Part shown: positions 8,880 to 18,185 of the stretch, one piece after another | Position numbering within the stretch: position 1 is the first letter of the stretch | Layout of the letters: each line of letters starts with the position of its first letter | NCBI GenBank assembly: GCA_963809795.1 | Contig: CAWELN010000002.1 | Coordinates: 37,358 to 101,357 of the forward strand | DNA length: 64,000 nt | Origin: DASUAS01 sp963809795 | GTDB lineage: Bacteria > Actinomycetota > Acidimicrobiia > IMCC26256 > DASPTH01 | Direction of reading: 5' to 3' | Notes under the pieces: model-generated | What the model was told of the DNA's origin: nothing | Databases searched by the model: none | The model's input: only the letters and a program-made list of their open reading frames with translations | Program-made: the position numbers and the translations under genes

Positions 8880-9822
8880 GATCCCCGATCGCCGCACCTT
8901 CTGCACGTCGGTTGCGCAGGACGCTGGCGCTGATCGCCACCACGAGGATGGCGATGATGACGCCCAGCGACGCGAGCGTCTCCACGTGCCACCAGTGCGA
9001 CAGCGCCATCTTCAGCCCGACGAACACGAGGATCGCGCCCAGCGCGTGGGCCAGGTAGTGGAACCGCTCACGGGCGTCGCCCAACAGGAAGTACATCGCG
9101 CGCAGGCCCAGGATCGCGAACGCGTTCGACGAGAACACGATGAACGGCTCGCGCGACACCGCCAGGATCGCGGGCACGCTGTCGACCGCGAACACCACGT
9201 CGGTCACCTCGACCACCACGAGCGCGGCGAGCAGCGGGGTGGCCACCCACTTGCCGGCCTCGCGCACGACGAAGTGTTGGCCGTCGAGCTCGGAGCGGAC
9301 GGGGAGGAAGCGCCCGAGCAGCTTCACCGCGCGGTCGTGGCCGTGGTTGCCCTCGTCCTCGCGATGGCGCAGCACCTTGAACCCCGACACCACCAGCACC
9401 ACGCCGAAGAGCAGCAGCGTCCACCAGAAGCGGTCGATCAGCGCAGTGCCGGCGAAGATGAACACCGCGCGCATCGCCAGCGCGCCGAAGATGCCCCAGA
9501 AGAGCACGCGGTGCTGGTAGCGGGCCGGGATCGCGAACGTGGAGAAGATCACCGCCCACACGAAGACGTTGTCGATGCTCAGCGACTTCTCGATCACGTA
9601 GCCGCTCAGGTACTCGCCGAAGGCGGCCCCACCGAAGAGCAGCAGGATCACGACCGAGAAGCCGAGCCCGCAGGCGACCCAGACCGCGGACTCGACCAGG
9701 GCGTGCTTCGCGGTGGGCTCGTGGTTGCCGCGGTGCAGCAGCAGGTCGACCGTGAGCAGGGCCACGATCAGCCCGAGCAGTGCGGCCCAGTGCCACAGGC
9801 TGACGTCGATGCCGAGATCCAT
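8860..9822 (-). CDS. TerC/Alx-family integral membrane metal-efflux protein
   Basis: A 320-residue protein with about eight transmembrane helices and the TerC signatures SIDNVFVWAVIFSTF (about residues 80-95) and VEVTDVVFAVDSVPAI (about 200-215). The acidic residues in these helices are thought to bind metal. TerC/Alx proteins export Mn2+ or load secreted metalloproteins. The ATG at 9822 follows directly on a yybP-ykoY Mn riboswitch, which supports a manganese-efflux role. Confidence 0.92.
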   Translation of the reverse strand: MDLGIDVSLWHWAALLGLIVALLTVDLLLHRGNHEPTAKHALVESAVWVACGLGFSVVILLLFGGAAFGEYLSGYVIEKSLSIDNVFVWAVIFSTFAIPARYQHRVLFWGIFGALAMRAVFIFAGTALIDRFWWTLLLFGVVLVVSGFKVLRHREDEGNHGHDRAVKLLGRFLPVRSELDGQHFVVREAGKWVATPLLAALVVVEVTDVVFAVDSVPAILAVSREPFIVFSSNAFAILGLRAMYFLLGDARERFHYLAHALGAILVFVGLKMALSHWWHVETLASLGVIIAILVVAISASVLRNRRAEGAAIGDHVAREG

Positions 9823-9849
9823 CAGGGGTCCGTCCTTCGGAGTGCGCTG

Positions 9850-9966
9850 ACACGTCCGAAGGTCTCTCCCACCTCGTCCGGCGACGAGGCACGGTGCGCC
9901 GGACATGCTCGGAGCGAGCAGGTGCCGTGATGACGACGACCGCTGACGGGATACTCCCCTTCGCCG
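9850..9966 (-). ncRNA. yybP-ykoY manganese riboswitch upstream of terC
   Basis: Read on the minus strand, the leader contains GGGGAGTATCCCGTCAGC, then a GTCGTCATCACGGC arm, and near the gene GGTGGGAGAGACCTTCGG. These match the conserved GGGGAGUA..CGUCA and G(A)GAGACCUUCGG halves of the yybP-ykoY four-way junction as it appears in actinobacteria. The element ends about 30 bases before the terC ATG. Known members bind Mn2+ and switch on efflux genes. Confidence 0.85.
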
Positions 9967-10014
9967 GACAGTCTACGTGACGGGACCGGGGAGACCGGCG
10001 TAGCGTCCCGGCCC

Positions 10015-10989
10015 ATGGAGTTCACCGCGCGCAGGGTCGTCACCGGTCATGATGCGGACGGGCGGGACGTGATCCGTGCGGATGATCGACCACCGGGGAC
10101 GATCGAGGCGGACGGCTTCGGGCTCGCGCACTGGTTGTGGCTCGACGGCACGCCTGCGACCGTCGACGACGGCGGCGACGTCCCCGCGGGTCCCCTGGCC
10201 CTGGAGCCACCGCCCGGCGGTTGCGCGGTGCGGCTGATCCGCTTCCCCGGTGGCGGCGACTGGATCCGGGTCGACGGCGACGACCCCGACCGACCCGGCA
10301 TGCACGCCACCGACACCCTCGACTTCATGGTCGTGCTCGACGGTCGCATCGTGCTCGGCCTCGACGACGGCGAGCACGAGCTCGGCGCGGGCGACGTCGT
10401 CGTGCAGCGCGGCAACCCGCACCGGTGGCGGGTGGCGGGCGACGCACCCTGCACGTACGTCGTGTGCATGGTCCGGCCGGACCCCGCGGCGGCGCCGGAT
10501 TCCACCGTGGCGCTGGCGGCGGCCAGCGCCACCGGCGACGGCCGTCCCCGGCGGCTCGTGGCCGCCACCCGCGAGGACGGCACGTCGTACGCGGCGACCG
10601 ACGGCTCTCCGCCGTGCGCGCTCTCACCGGGGGCCGACGACGGGGTCGCGCTGGTCGAGCTCTGGCAGTCCGGGGGCCCGCTGGCATCACCGGAGCAGGG
10701 CGGCGACCCCGACGGCGGCTGGGTGCTCGAGCCTCGCGGCGGGGGCGTCGCCTTCCGCTGGGTGCGCCTCCCGGCGGGGCACGACCCCGGAGCGGCGGGG
10801 TGGCACACGACCGCCACCATCGACGTCGACATCGTGGTGTCGGGCCGACTCGAGCTGGCGCTGCCCGGGACCGAGCCGGTGGTGATCGGCCCCGGCGAGG
10901 CGGTGGTGCAGCGGGGCACGCACCACAAGTGGCAACCGGTCGGCGACGCCGCGGTCGAGTTCGTGTCGCTGATGCTCGCCGTAGGCTGA
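10015..10989 (+). CDS. Bicupin protein (two cupin domains)
   Basis: A 324-residue protein made of two similar cupin halves. Each half has an H-containing strand (MHATDTLDF near residue 96; WHTTATIDV near 262) followed by a gly-turn motif (GAGDVVVQRGNPHRW near 127; GPGEAVVQRGTHHKW near 290). The two halves align along their whole length, indicating internal duplication. Metal-binding residues are only partly conserved. TAGCGT just upstream may be a -10 box. It overlaps nothing and is followed within 6 bases by a crotonase. The substrate is unknown. Confidence 0.75.
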   Translation: MEFTARRVVTGHDADGRDVIRADDRPPGTIEADGFGLAHWLWLDGTPATVDDGGDVPAGPLALEPPPGGCAVRLIRFPGGGDWIRVDGDDPDRPGMHATDTLDFMVVLDGRIVLGLDDGEHELGAGDVVVQRGNPHRWRVAGDAPCTYVVCMVRPDPAAAPDSTVALAAASATGDGRPRRLVAATREDGTSYAATDGSPPCALSPGADDGVALVELWQSGGPLASPEQGGDPDGGWVLEPRGGGVAFRWVRLPAGHDPGAAGWHTTATIDVDIVVSGRLELALPGTEPVVIGPGEAVVQRGTHHKWQPVGDAAVEFVSLMLAVG

Positions 10990-10994
10990 CGCCC

Positions 10995-11743
10995 GTGTTG
11001 CAGATCGACGACCACGACCGCGCCCGCCTCATCACCTTCGATCGGCCCGATCGCGCGAACGCGTTCAACGAGGAGCTCTATCACGCGTCGGCCGACGCCC
11101 TGCGCGCCGCGGCCGCCGACGACGCCGTCGGCGCGATCGTGTTCACCGGTGCCGGCAAGGCGTTCTGCGCCGGCACCGACCTGCTCGAGATGGCCGAGGC
11201 GGTCCCCGACGACGCGGGGCGGCGCGCCCGGAGCGCTCGGGCTTCCCGGCCTTCGTCGACACGCTCCAGGAGTTCCCCAAGCCCCTGCTCGCCGCGGTGA
11301 ACGGCGCCGCGGTCGGCCTCGGCTTCACCATGCTCGCCCACTGCGACCTGGTGCTCGTGTCGGACCGGGCGCGCCTGCTGGCACCGTTCACGAACATGGG
11401 GGTGGCGCCTGAGGCCGCGAGCAGCTACCTGCTCCCCCGCCGCATGGGACGCCAGCAGGCCTCGCTCTCGCTGTTCACCTCCGACTGGATCACCGCCGAA
11501 CAGGCCGTCGCCACCGGGCTCGCGATCCGGCAGTGCGCACCCGACGAGCTGGTGCCGGAGACGCTCGCGCTGGCCGCCCGCATCGCGTCGAAGCCGCTCC
11601 CGTCGCTCATGGCCACCAAGCGCCTGCTGCTCGACGCCGAGCGCGAGGGCATCGCCCGCGCCCGGGAGCTCGAGAACCGGGCTTTCGCCGAGTTGCTCGC
11701 GCTCCCGAACGCGCGCGACGGCGTGCTCGGGCAGCTCGACTGA
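10995..11743 (+). pseudogene. Enoyl-CoA hydratase/isomerase family protein, frameshifted as sequenced
   Basis: The first frame from GTG 10995 gives a crotonase N-terminus (TFDRPDRANAFNEEL, FTGAGKAFCAGTDLLEMAE). After about 11225 the reading continues one frame over as ERSGFPAFVDTLQEFPKPLLAAVNGAAVGLGF, through APEAASSYLLPRRMG, to a stop at 11743. The acidic residue in APEAASSYLLP places it near delta3-delta2 enoyl-CoA isomerases. The net change is one missing base in a GC run. It is directly downstream of the bicupin gene, probably in one operon with it. Confidence 0.8.
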
Positions 11744-11785
11744 GAACAAGGGTTGGCCGGGCGCCGTCCCGGGCACAACCGGACG

Positions 11786-12076
11786 ATGGCGAACATCAAG
11801 GACGGTCTGGACCGCCGCATCTGGCAGCTCGTCGCCACCGCCGCGGGCATGGCCGCGGCGGCCATGGTGCGCCGACTGGCGGTCACCACGTGGCGCACCA
11901 CCAGGCACGAGGACCCGCCCGAGAACCCGGCCGCCCGCGACGTCGGCTGGCGCGACGCCCTGGCCTGGGCGGTCGCCATCGGCGTCGGCGCCAGCGTGGC
12001 GCGGGTCGTGGCGCAGCGCGGGGCGGCGAAGGCGTGGGAGCGGGCGACGGGCGACCCGCCGCCGATCGTGACCTAG
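11786..12076 (+). CDS. DUF4235-type small membrane protein
   Basis: A 96-residue protein with an Ala-rich helix (WQLVATAAGMAAAAMVRRL), a charged linker (TTRHEDPPENPAA) and a second helix (ALAWAVAIGVGASVARVV). This is the typical actinobacterial DUF4235 arrangement. The ATG at 11786 is preferred over an upstream in-frame start because the conserved region begins MANIKDG. It converges with, and overlaps by 4 bases, the acyl-CoA ligase on the other strand. No function is known. Confidence 0.7.
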   Translation: MANIKDGLDRRIWQLVATAAGMAAAAMVRRLAVTTWRTTRHEDPPENPAARDVGWRDALAWAVAIGVGASVARVVAQRGAAKAWERATGDPPPIVT

Positions 12077-13770
12077 CTCGAGGACTGCTCGCGTTCCAGC
12101 TCGTGCTTCATCACCTTGCCGGTCTGGGTGTACGGCAAGGAGTCACGGAACTCGACGTACGCCGGCACCTTGAACGGGGCAAGGGACTGCCCCGCCCACT
12201 CCTGCACGGCCGCCGGTTCGAGCGACGCCCCGTCGTGCAGGACGACGAACGCCTTGACCTCCTGCCCGAGGGTGCGGTGCTCGACGCCGATCACCGCCGC
12301 GTCGGCGATGTCGGGGTGCTCGATCAACCGGTGCTCGATCTCCATCGGGTAGATGTTCTCGCCGCCGCGCAGGATGAGGTCGCGCATGCGACTCTCGAGC
12401 CAGAGCACGCCGTCGTCGATGCGCCCGTAGTCACCGCTGTGGTACCAGCGCTCGGCGTCGAGCACCGCGGCGGTGGCGTCGGGATCGTCCCAGTAGCCCT
12501 GGAAGACGACCGCGCCGCGGAGGCAGATCTCGCCGACCTCGCCCTCGGGCAGGACGGTGCGGTCGTCGTCGCGGATCTGGATCTCGATGGTGGGATACGG
12601 CGCACCCACCGACTCACGGTGCGTGGCGTAGCGCGCTCCCGACAGCAAGGTGCCCGCGCCCATCGACTCGCTCATGCCGTATCCGTTCGACAGCTGCGCG
12701 GTCGGGATCCTCTCGTTGAGCACGCGCATGAGCTCGGGCGGGAACGGCGCGCCGCCCGACGACACGAGCGTGAGCGACGAGAGGTCGAACGAGTCGAAGT
12801 CGGGGTGCTCGAGCATGCGCCAGAACTGCGTCGGCACTCCCGACCACGCCGACACCCGGTGCTCGGCGGTGAGCTGCAGGTGCGTGCCGGGGTCCCAGCG
12901 GCCAGGCGGCGGGAAGATCAGCGTGCTGCCGAACCGCGCCCCGGTCATGAACAGCGGCGCAGTGCCCGAGATGTGGAAGAACGGGGTGGCGCAGATCGAC
13001 GCCGGGGGCGGTGCGTCGGGCGACGGCACGATCCCGTTCAGCAGCATCGTGACGGCCCGGCCGAACGCCATCGCCGAGCCCATGTGCACGAGGTTGCGGT
13101 GGGTGAGGGTGGCCCCCTTGGGGCGGCCGGTCGTCCCCGACGTGAACAGGATCATGAACGGGTCGTCCTCGTCGATGGCGACGTCGGGCAGGTCGGCTCC
13201 GGTGTCGGCGCGCGCCGCCACCTGCTCGACGAGGGTCGCGAAGGGGACCATGGGGACGTCGCCGTCGGTGATGCCGACCTCGGCGAGCCGGTCGAGCCGG
13301 GCCTCGTCGCCGAAGAGGACCTTGGGCGTGGTGAGCTGGACGCCGTACGCGAGCTCGGGACCGGTCCACCAGCCGTTGAGCCCGACGATGATGCCGCCGA
13401 GGGCGACCGTCGCCCACTCGGCCAGTGCATACGGGAGGCTGTTGGCGCTCGCGAACGCGACCCGGTCGCCCTTGCCGACGCCGTACTCGTCGGCGAGCAC
13501 CGCCGCGTACGCGGCGGCGCGCGCCGGCAACTCCGAGAACGTCACCGTCTCGTCGGGAAAGAACAGGTAGGGGCGATCGCCGAATTGCGCCACCGCGTCC
13601 CGGAGCACCTGCACCAGGTTGCGCGGCCGCTGGACGAACACCTCGACGGGCGCTCCGAGCACGTCTTCCACGGTGCGCTCGAACGGCGCGCCGGGGCCCG
13701 CCAGCGCGGCCCGCTGCTCCGGCGTGAGCTGCTCGTCGTCGTGCCAGCGGAGCGTGCGCCCGTCGGTCAC
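12073..13770 (-). CDS. AMP-forming acyl-CoA synthetase (FadD-like)
   Basis: A 565-residue ANL-family ligase. The phosphate-binding loop FTSGTTGRPKGATLTH lies near residue 200, with YGMSESMG, YHSGDYGRI, GGENIYPMEIEH and a C-terminal PYTQTGKVMKHEL containing the catalytic Lys. It activates a carboxylic acid to acyl-AMP and then acyl-CoA. The GTG start overlaps the stop of the upstream amidohydrolase-like gene (GTGA), so the two are coupled. An N-terminal extension of about 40 residues (WHDDEQLTPEQRAALAGPG) is typical of long FadD subgroups. The acid substrate is not determinable. Confidence 0.9.
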   Translation of the reverse strand: MTDGRTLRWHDDEQLTPEQRAALAGPGAPFERTVEDVLGAPVEVFVQRPRNLVQVLRDAVAQFGDRPYLFFPDETVTFSELPARAAAYAAVLADEYGVGKGDRVAFASANSLPYALAEWATVALGGIIVGLNGWWTGPELAYGVQLTTPKVLFGDEARLDRLAEVGITDGDVPMVPFATLVEQVAARADTGADLPDVAIDEDDPFMILFTSGTTGRPKGATLTHRNLVHMGSAMAFGRAVTMLLNGIVPSPDAPPPASICATPFFHISGTAPLFMTGARFGSTLIFPPPGRWDPGTHLQLTAEHRVSAWSGVPTQFWRMLEHPDFDSFDLSSLTLVSSGGAPFPPELMRVLNERIPTAQLSNGYGMSESMGAGTLLSGARYATHRESVGAPYPTIEIQIRDDDRTVLPEGEVGEICLRGAVVFQGYWDDPDATAAVLDAERWYHSGDYGRIDDGVLWLESRMRDLILRGGENIYPMEIEHRLIEHPDIADAAVIGVEHRTLGQEVKAFVVLHDGASLEPAAVQEWAGQSLAPFKVPAYVEFRDSLPYTQTGKVMKHELEREQSSS

Positions 13771-14633
13771 GTGAGCTTGAGCACCCGCTCCGCGTTCTCG
13801 CGCAGGAACTTCGGCCACACGTGGTCACGGAACGGCACGTTCACCATGTCGCCCATGATGCGGTCGAGGGTCAGCCCCATGGGGTAGTACCCCGCGTAGA
13901 TGATCTTGTCGGCGCCGCGCGTGTTCGCGTAGTCGATGATCGCCTTCGGGTAGTGCTTGGGCGCGAACGCGCTCGTGCAGTAGTGCAGCCCGGGCCACTT
14001 GAGCATGAGCTTGACCGCGAGCTCCTCCCACGGCTCGCAACCGTGGCGGGTCACGAACACCAGGTCCGGAAAGTCGTACATCACGTCGTCGATGTAGTCC
14101 ACGCGCTGTGCGTCGAACTTCAGTCGCGGCCCCGGAACCCCGGCGTTGACCCACGCGGAGATGCCGAGCTCACAGCACTTGGCGTAGATGGGGTACATCT
14201 GCGGTGCGTTGATGGCGATCTGTGGGAACAGACCGCAGGGGAACACGTCGACGGCGCGGATGTCGTACTTCTCGTGGCCCTCCACGATCTTCCCGAGCGA
14301 ACCCATGATGTCGTTGGGGTCGACGCTCAACGCGGCGACGAACCGGTCGGGGTGCTCGGTCAGCGCGCGCTGCGAGTTGTCGCTCCCGATGCCGATGAGC
14401 CCCTTCTCGATGTTGTGCTTGTCCATCTCCCGCAGCGTCACCGCCACCGGGTCCTCACCCGAGTCGGCCTCGTCGGGCACGTCCTTGAACATGTACTCGA
14501 CCGGGAACTTGTACTCGTCCTTCGACTGCGAGTCCTTGGTCTGCTTGGTGATGAACTCGTAGAGCGCCTTCTTGTCGGCGATGGGGAAGCTGATCATGCA
14601 GTCGATGATCGGGACGTCGGTGGGCATGGCCAT
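13767..14633 (-). CDS. Amidohydrolase_2-type TIM-barrel protein without the N-terminal HxH
   Basis: A 288-residue metal-hydrolase-like barrel of the amidohydrolase_2 group (AALSVDPND, AVDVFPCGLFPQIAINAP, FVTRHGCEPWEELAVKL, IIYAGYYPMGLTLDRI, ending RENAERVLKL). The usual metal-binding D-x-H-x-H near the N-terminus reads IDCMISFP, so that histidine pair is absent; His in TRHGCEPW remains. GAGGAG seven bases upstream fixes the ATG at 14633. It is coupled to the downstream acyl-CoA ligase. Decarboxylase or hydrolase activity is inference only. Confidence 0.78.
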   Translation of the reverse strand: MAMPTDVPIIDCMISFPIADKKALYEFITKQTKDSQSKDEYKFPVEYMFKDVPDEADSGEDPVAVTLREMDKHNIEKGLIGIGSDNSQRALTEHPDRFVAALSVDPNDIMGSLGKIVEGHEKYDIRAVDVFPCGLFPQIAINAPQMYPIYAKCCELGISAWVNAGVPGPRLKFDAQRVDYIDDVMYDFPDLVFVTRHGCEPWEELAVKLMLKWPGLHYCTSAFAPKHYPKAIIDYANTRGADKIIYAGYYPMGLTLDRIMGDMVNVPFRDHVWPKFLRENAERVLKLT

Positions 14634-14668
14634 GTGGGGCTCCTCGGGAAGTGGGTCGTGCTCCAGGA

Positions 14669-15589
14669 CTAGAGGGGACGGAATTCCATGCCCCGGTGGC
14701 GGGTCTCGAAGATCTCGGTGGCCATGAGCATGCCGAGCTTCTCGGCGTCCCACGGCTTGCCGTCACAGCTGATCTCCCTGCGCTCGTACCAGCCACCCAT
14801 CCAGATGAGCTTGTCGTGGATGACCCGGATCACCTGCCCCGTGACGTAGTCGGCCTCGTCGCTGGCCAGCCACGCCACGAGCGGCGAGCTGTTCTTCGGG
14901 TCCATCGGGTTCCACTCGCCCTCGGGCACCTCGTCGGGCTCGAACGCGTCCCCCGACCCGGGCATGGTCGCGGTGATGCGGGTGAGGCCGGCGGGGCCGA
15001 CGCAGTTCACCGTCACGCCCGACCGGTACAGCTCCTGGGCGACGGTGAGCGTCATGCCCACGATCGCCGCCTTGGCCGTCGCGTACCCCGACTGGCCGAA
15101 GTTGCCGCCGAGGCCCGCGCCCGAGGTGGTGTTGATGATGCGGCCGTGCAGGTCGTCGTCGGACTTCGCCCGGTCGCGGAAGTGCTTGGCCGCGAAGTGC
15201 GACGTCGACCACGTGCCCCGCACGTGCACCGCCATCACCGCGTCCCAGTCCTCGACCGGCATGTTCCAGATCGCGGCGTCACGCACGATGCCGGCGTTGT
15301 TGACGAGGATGTCGAGCTTCCCGAAGGTGTCGACGGCCTGCTGGACCAGCTCGCCGCACTGCTCGTGGTCGGCGACGTTGGCGTAGTTCGGGACCGCCTC
15401 GCCGCCCGCGTCCTCGATGAGCTTGACCGTGTCGTCGGCGGCCTTCCCAGTGCCCTCGCCCCGCTCGCTGCCGCCGAGGTCGTTCACGACCACCTTGGCG
15501 CCGTGGCGCGCCATCTCCATCGCGTGGCCGCGGCCGATGCCGTGGCCCGAGCCGGTGACGATCGCTACCTTGCCGTCGAGCAGCCCCAC
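14669..15589 (-). CDS. Short-chain dehydrogenase (HSD17B4/FabG-like)
   Basis: A 306-residue classical SDR. The Rossmann motif GSGHGIGRG is near residue 13, then NNAG, TTS and the catalytic YATAK near residue 165. The insert NDLGGSERGEG after the second strand is typical of the bacterial relatives of peroxisomal multifunctional protein 2, which are 3-hydroxyacyl-CoA dehydrogenases. The GTG start at 15589 is inferred from the conserved GLLDGKVAIVTG. It is divergent from a FadD3-like ligase across a 66-base promoter region containing ATTGTATATTCC. Confidence 0.88.
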   Translation of the reverse strand: MGLLDGKVAIVTGSGHGIGRGHAMEMARHGAKVVVNDLGGSERGEGTGKAADDTVKLIEDAGGEAVPNYANVADHEQCGELVQQAVDTFGKLDILVNNAGIVRDAAIWNMPVEDWDAVMAVHVRGTWSTSHFAAKHFRDRAKSDDDLHGRIINTTSGAGLGGNFGQSGYATAKAAIVGMTLTVAQELYRSGVTVNCVGPAGLTRITATMPGSGDAFEPDEVPEGEWNPMDPKNSSPLVAWLASDEADYVTGQVIRVIHDKLIWMGGWYERREISCDGKPWDAEKLGMLMATEIFETRHRGMEFRPL

Positions 15590-15638
15590 GGCTCCCCCTG
15601 TGTGTCGTTTCGGATCTGACGGTGCGTCAGGACGCGGG

Positions 15639-15650
15639 ATTGTATATTCC
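15639..15650. promoter_or_regulatory. ATTGTATATTCC promoter/operator motif, copy A
   Basis: A conspicuously AT-rich 12-mer in a GC-rich background, between divergent SDR and ligase genes. TATATT ends 7 bases before the ligase GTG, so it can serve as a -10 box for a leaderless transcript. The identical 12-mer recurs in reverse orientation at 25269-25280. Confidence 0.65.
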
Positions 15651-15655
15651 GCCCC

Positions 15656-17248
15656 GTGAGCACCCCCACCGGACCCCTGCCCGAGACCGTGCCCGAGGTC
15701 GTGCACCGGGCCGCCGCCCGGTGGCCCGACGACGAGGCGGTCGTCGACCGCGACACCCGGCTGACGTTCGCCCAACTCGACGCCGCGGTGCGCGAGGCGG
15801 CGCGGGCCTTCGTCGCCACCGGGCTGCAACCGGGCGACCGGGCCTCGGTGTGGGCACCGAACATCCACCGGTGGATCGTCGCCGCCCTCGGGCTCTACGC
15901 GGCGGGCGGCGTGCTCGTACCGCTGAACACCCGCTTCAAGGGCACGGAGGCTGCGCACGTGCTGCGCACGTCGGGCGCCCGCTTCCTCTTCACCGTCACC
16001 GACTTCCTCGACACCGACTACGTCGCGCTGCTCGAGGAAGCCGGCGCGCGCGACCTGGTCGAGGAGATCGTGGTCCTCGAAGGCAGTGTGCCGCCCGGCA
16101 CCGTGAGCTGGGACGACTTCCTGGCGCGCGGCGCGGCGGCCGACGACGCCGAGGTGGAGACGCGCGAGTCGGCGCTCACCGGCGAGACGATGTGCGACAT
16201 CATCTTCACCAGCGGCACGACGGGCGCACCGAAGGGCGCGATGCTGCGCCACGGCGCGAGCGTGCGCGCGTACGCGTCATGGGCCGACGTCGTCGGCCTG
16301 CGCCACCGCGACCGCTACCTGCTGGTGTACCCGCTGTTCCACACCGCCGGGTTGAAGTCCGGCCTGGTGGCGTCGTTGCTCACCGGCACGACGCTGCTCC
16401 CCCACCTGGTGTTCGACACGCCGTCGGTGATGGCCACGGTGCAGGAGGAGCAGATCACGATGCTCCCGGGGCCACCGGCGATCTACCAGACCATCCTCAA
16501 CGCCGACATCTCGCAGTACGACTTCTCGTCGCTGCGCCTGGCCGTCACCGGCGCCGCGGTCGTCCCGGTGGAGCTGGTGGTGCAGATGCGCGAGCAACTC
16601 GGCCTCGAGTCCGTGGTGACCGGCTACGGCCTCACCGAGACCACCGGCATCGTGAGCATGTGCCGCCACGACGACGACCCCGAGATCATCGCCCACACGT
16701 CGGGCCGCCCGATTCCCGGCGTCGAGATGAAGATCGTCGACGCCGACGGCAACGAGGTCCCGACCGGCGAGCAGGGTGAGATCGTCGCCCGCGGCTTCCA
16801 GGTGATGATCGGCTACTTCGACAACCCCGAGGCGACCGCGGAGACCATCGACGCCGACGGCTGGCTGCACACCGGCGACGTGGGCTACGTCGACGGGGCG
16901 AACAACGTCACCATCACCGACCGCATCAAGGACATGTTCATCGTCGGCGGGTTCAACGCGTACCCGGCCGAGATCGAGGGTCTGATGCTCGACCATCCCG
17001 ATCTCGCCCAGGTCGCGATCGTCGGCGTGCCGGACGCGCGGATGGGCGAGGTGGGCATGGCCTTCGTCGTGCCGACGGCCGGCCACACCGTCGACCCCGA
17101 CGAGGTCCTGGCGTGGGCGCGCGAGCACATGGCGAACTTCAAGGTGCCGCGTCACCTCGAGGTGGTCGACGTGCTGCCGTTGAACGCCAGCGGGAAGGTC
17201 TTGAAGTTCGAGCTGCGCGAGCGGGGCCGCGCGCTCACTTCGCGCTGA
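15656..17248 (+). CDS. FadD3-like acyl-CoA synthetase
   Basis: A 530-residue ANL ligase with FTSGTTGAPKGAML, YPLFHTAGLKSGL, GYGLTETTG, LHTGDVGYVD, RIKDMFIVGGFNAYPAEIE and LNASGKVLKFELRE. Motif wording and length closely follow FadD3 of mycobacterial cholesterol catabolism, which activates the ring C/D remnant HIP. Orthology is inferred from motif resemblance only. It is probably translated from a leaderless GTG transcript. The 3' end overlaps the convergent esterase gene by 14 bases. Confidence 0.88.
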   Translation: MSTPTGPLPETVPEVVHRAAARWPDDEAVVDRDTRLTFAQLDAAVREAARAFVATGLQPGDRASVWAPNIHRWIVAALGLYAAGGVLVPLNTRFKGTEAAHVLRTSGARFLFTVTDFLDTDYVALLEEAGARDLVEEIVVLEGSVPPGTVSWDDFLARGAAADDAEVETRESALTGETMCDIIFTSGTTGAPKGAMLRHGASVRAYASWADVVGLRHRDRYLLVYPLFHTAGLKSGLVASLLTGTTLLPHLVFDTPSVMATVQEEQITMLPGPPAIYQTILNADISQYDFSSLRLAVTGAAVVPVELVVQMREQLGLESVVTGYGLTETTGIVSMCRHDDDPEIIAHTSGRPIPGVEMKIVDADGNEVPTGEQGEIVARGFQVMIGYFDNPEATAETIDADGWLHTGDVGYVDGANNVTITDRIKDMFIVGGFNAYPAEIEGLMLDHPDLAQVAIVGVPDARMGEVGMAFVVPTAGHTVDPDEVLAWAREHMANFKVPRHLEVVDVLPLNASGKVLKFELRERGRALTSR

Positions 17249-18142
17249 GGTCGCGCTGCAGCGTCGCCTTGCCCTTCGTGGCGGCGACGACGCGGGCGAG
17301 ATCCCCCGCCGCAGCCGGGTCTCCGCGGAGGTAGCGCTTCCAGAACAGGGTGGTCGTCACGTCGACGACGCCGGCCACCGGGCCGCGCGGGACCTCGAAG
17401 GGTGGAGAGTGCCGCTCGCCGTGCAGGGTGATGAACCACTTGGGCGGCGCCAGCTGCGGGTACGCGCTCGCGGCTGTGGTGGTAGCCGATGTCGGCGTCG
17501 CCCTGGATCAGCAGCACCGGCACGGTCTGGTGGACGTACCGTCCGCCGGCGAAGTTGTCGTGCACCCCGGCCATCACGATCGCGGCGCCGATGCGCCCGT
17601 CCTGGCAGCACGTGTGCGAGATGAGGCCGTACACCGTCATACCACCGAGCGACATCCCGGCGACGCCGAGCTCGGTCGGGTCGACGCGGAGTGCCGGCGC
17701 CCGGTCGAGCAGCTCGTCGAGCACGAAGCTGGCATCGGCGGCCTGTTGCGCGACCTCGCTCGCCAGCGCCTTGCCGTTCGCGCGCTTCTTGGTCTTGAGG
17801 AACGTCGGCGCGGCGACGACGTAGCCCGCCTTCGTCCAGACGTCGAGCAGCGGCGCCAACCGGCGTCGGATCGCCGTCGGCCCCGTGGATCGCGAGGATC
17901 AGCGGCAGCGTCCCACCGGTGCCGGTCGGCGACCGCACCTGGGTCACGAGCACGCGGCAGCGCCCGGCGACGCGGTGGGCGAAGGTGTAGTCGACGCGCG
18001 TGACGGCGGGATCGGCGTCGGGCACGGGCATGCCCGCGACGGGACCGTCCGCGCAGGTCGCCGCGGCGGCCGAGGCTGCGTGCGCGCCGGGCAGCATCGC
18101 GACACCGATCGCGAACAGGACGGCAGCGGCCACGGCGCGCAC
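17235..18142 (-). pseudogene. Secreted alpha/beta-hydrolase (esterase/depolymerase-like), two frameshifts
   Basis: The N-terminus (AVAAAVLFAIGVAMLPGAHA signal peptide, then VDYTFAHRVAGRCRVLVTQV and LILAIHGADGD) is in one frame to about 17870. The nucleophile region (VWTKAGYVVAAP, GVAGMSLGGMT with GxSxG, VLLIQGDAD) is in a second frame to about 17475. The end (LAPPKWFITLHGERHSPPFEV) is in a third, stopping at 17235. All blocks are well conserved and in order, so the gene was intact recently or the sequence contains two indels. The family is dienelactone hydrolase or PHB-depolymerase-like; the product is probably secreted. Confidence 0.75.
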
Positions 18143-18185
18143 GGGGGCGACGGTACCGAGCGCAGATGAGAGTTCGGCGAGCGAC

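Noticed and set aside
15600..15656. A KstR2-type operator for the FadD3-like gene
   Set aside because: No AnCAAGnnCTTGnT-like inverted repeat is present; only the AT-rich 12-mer is shared.
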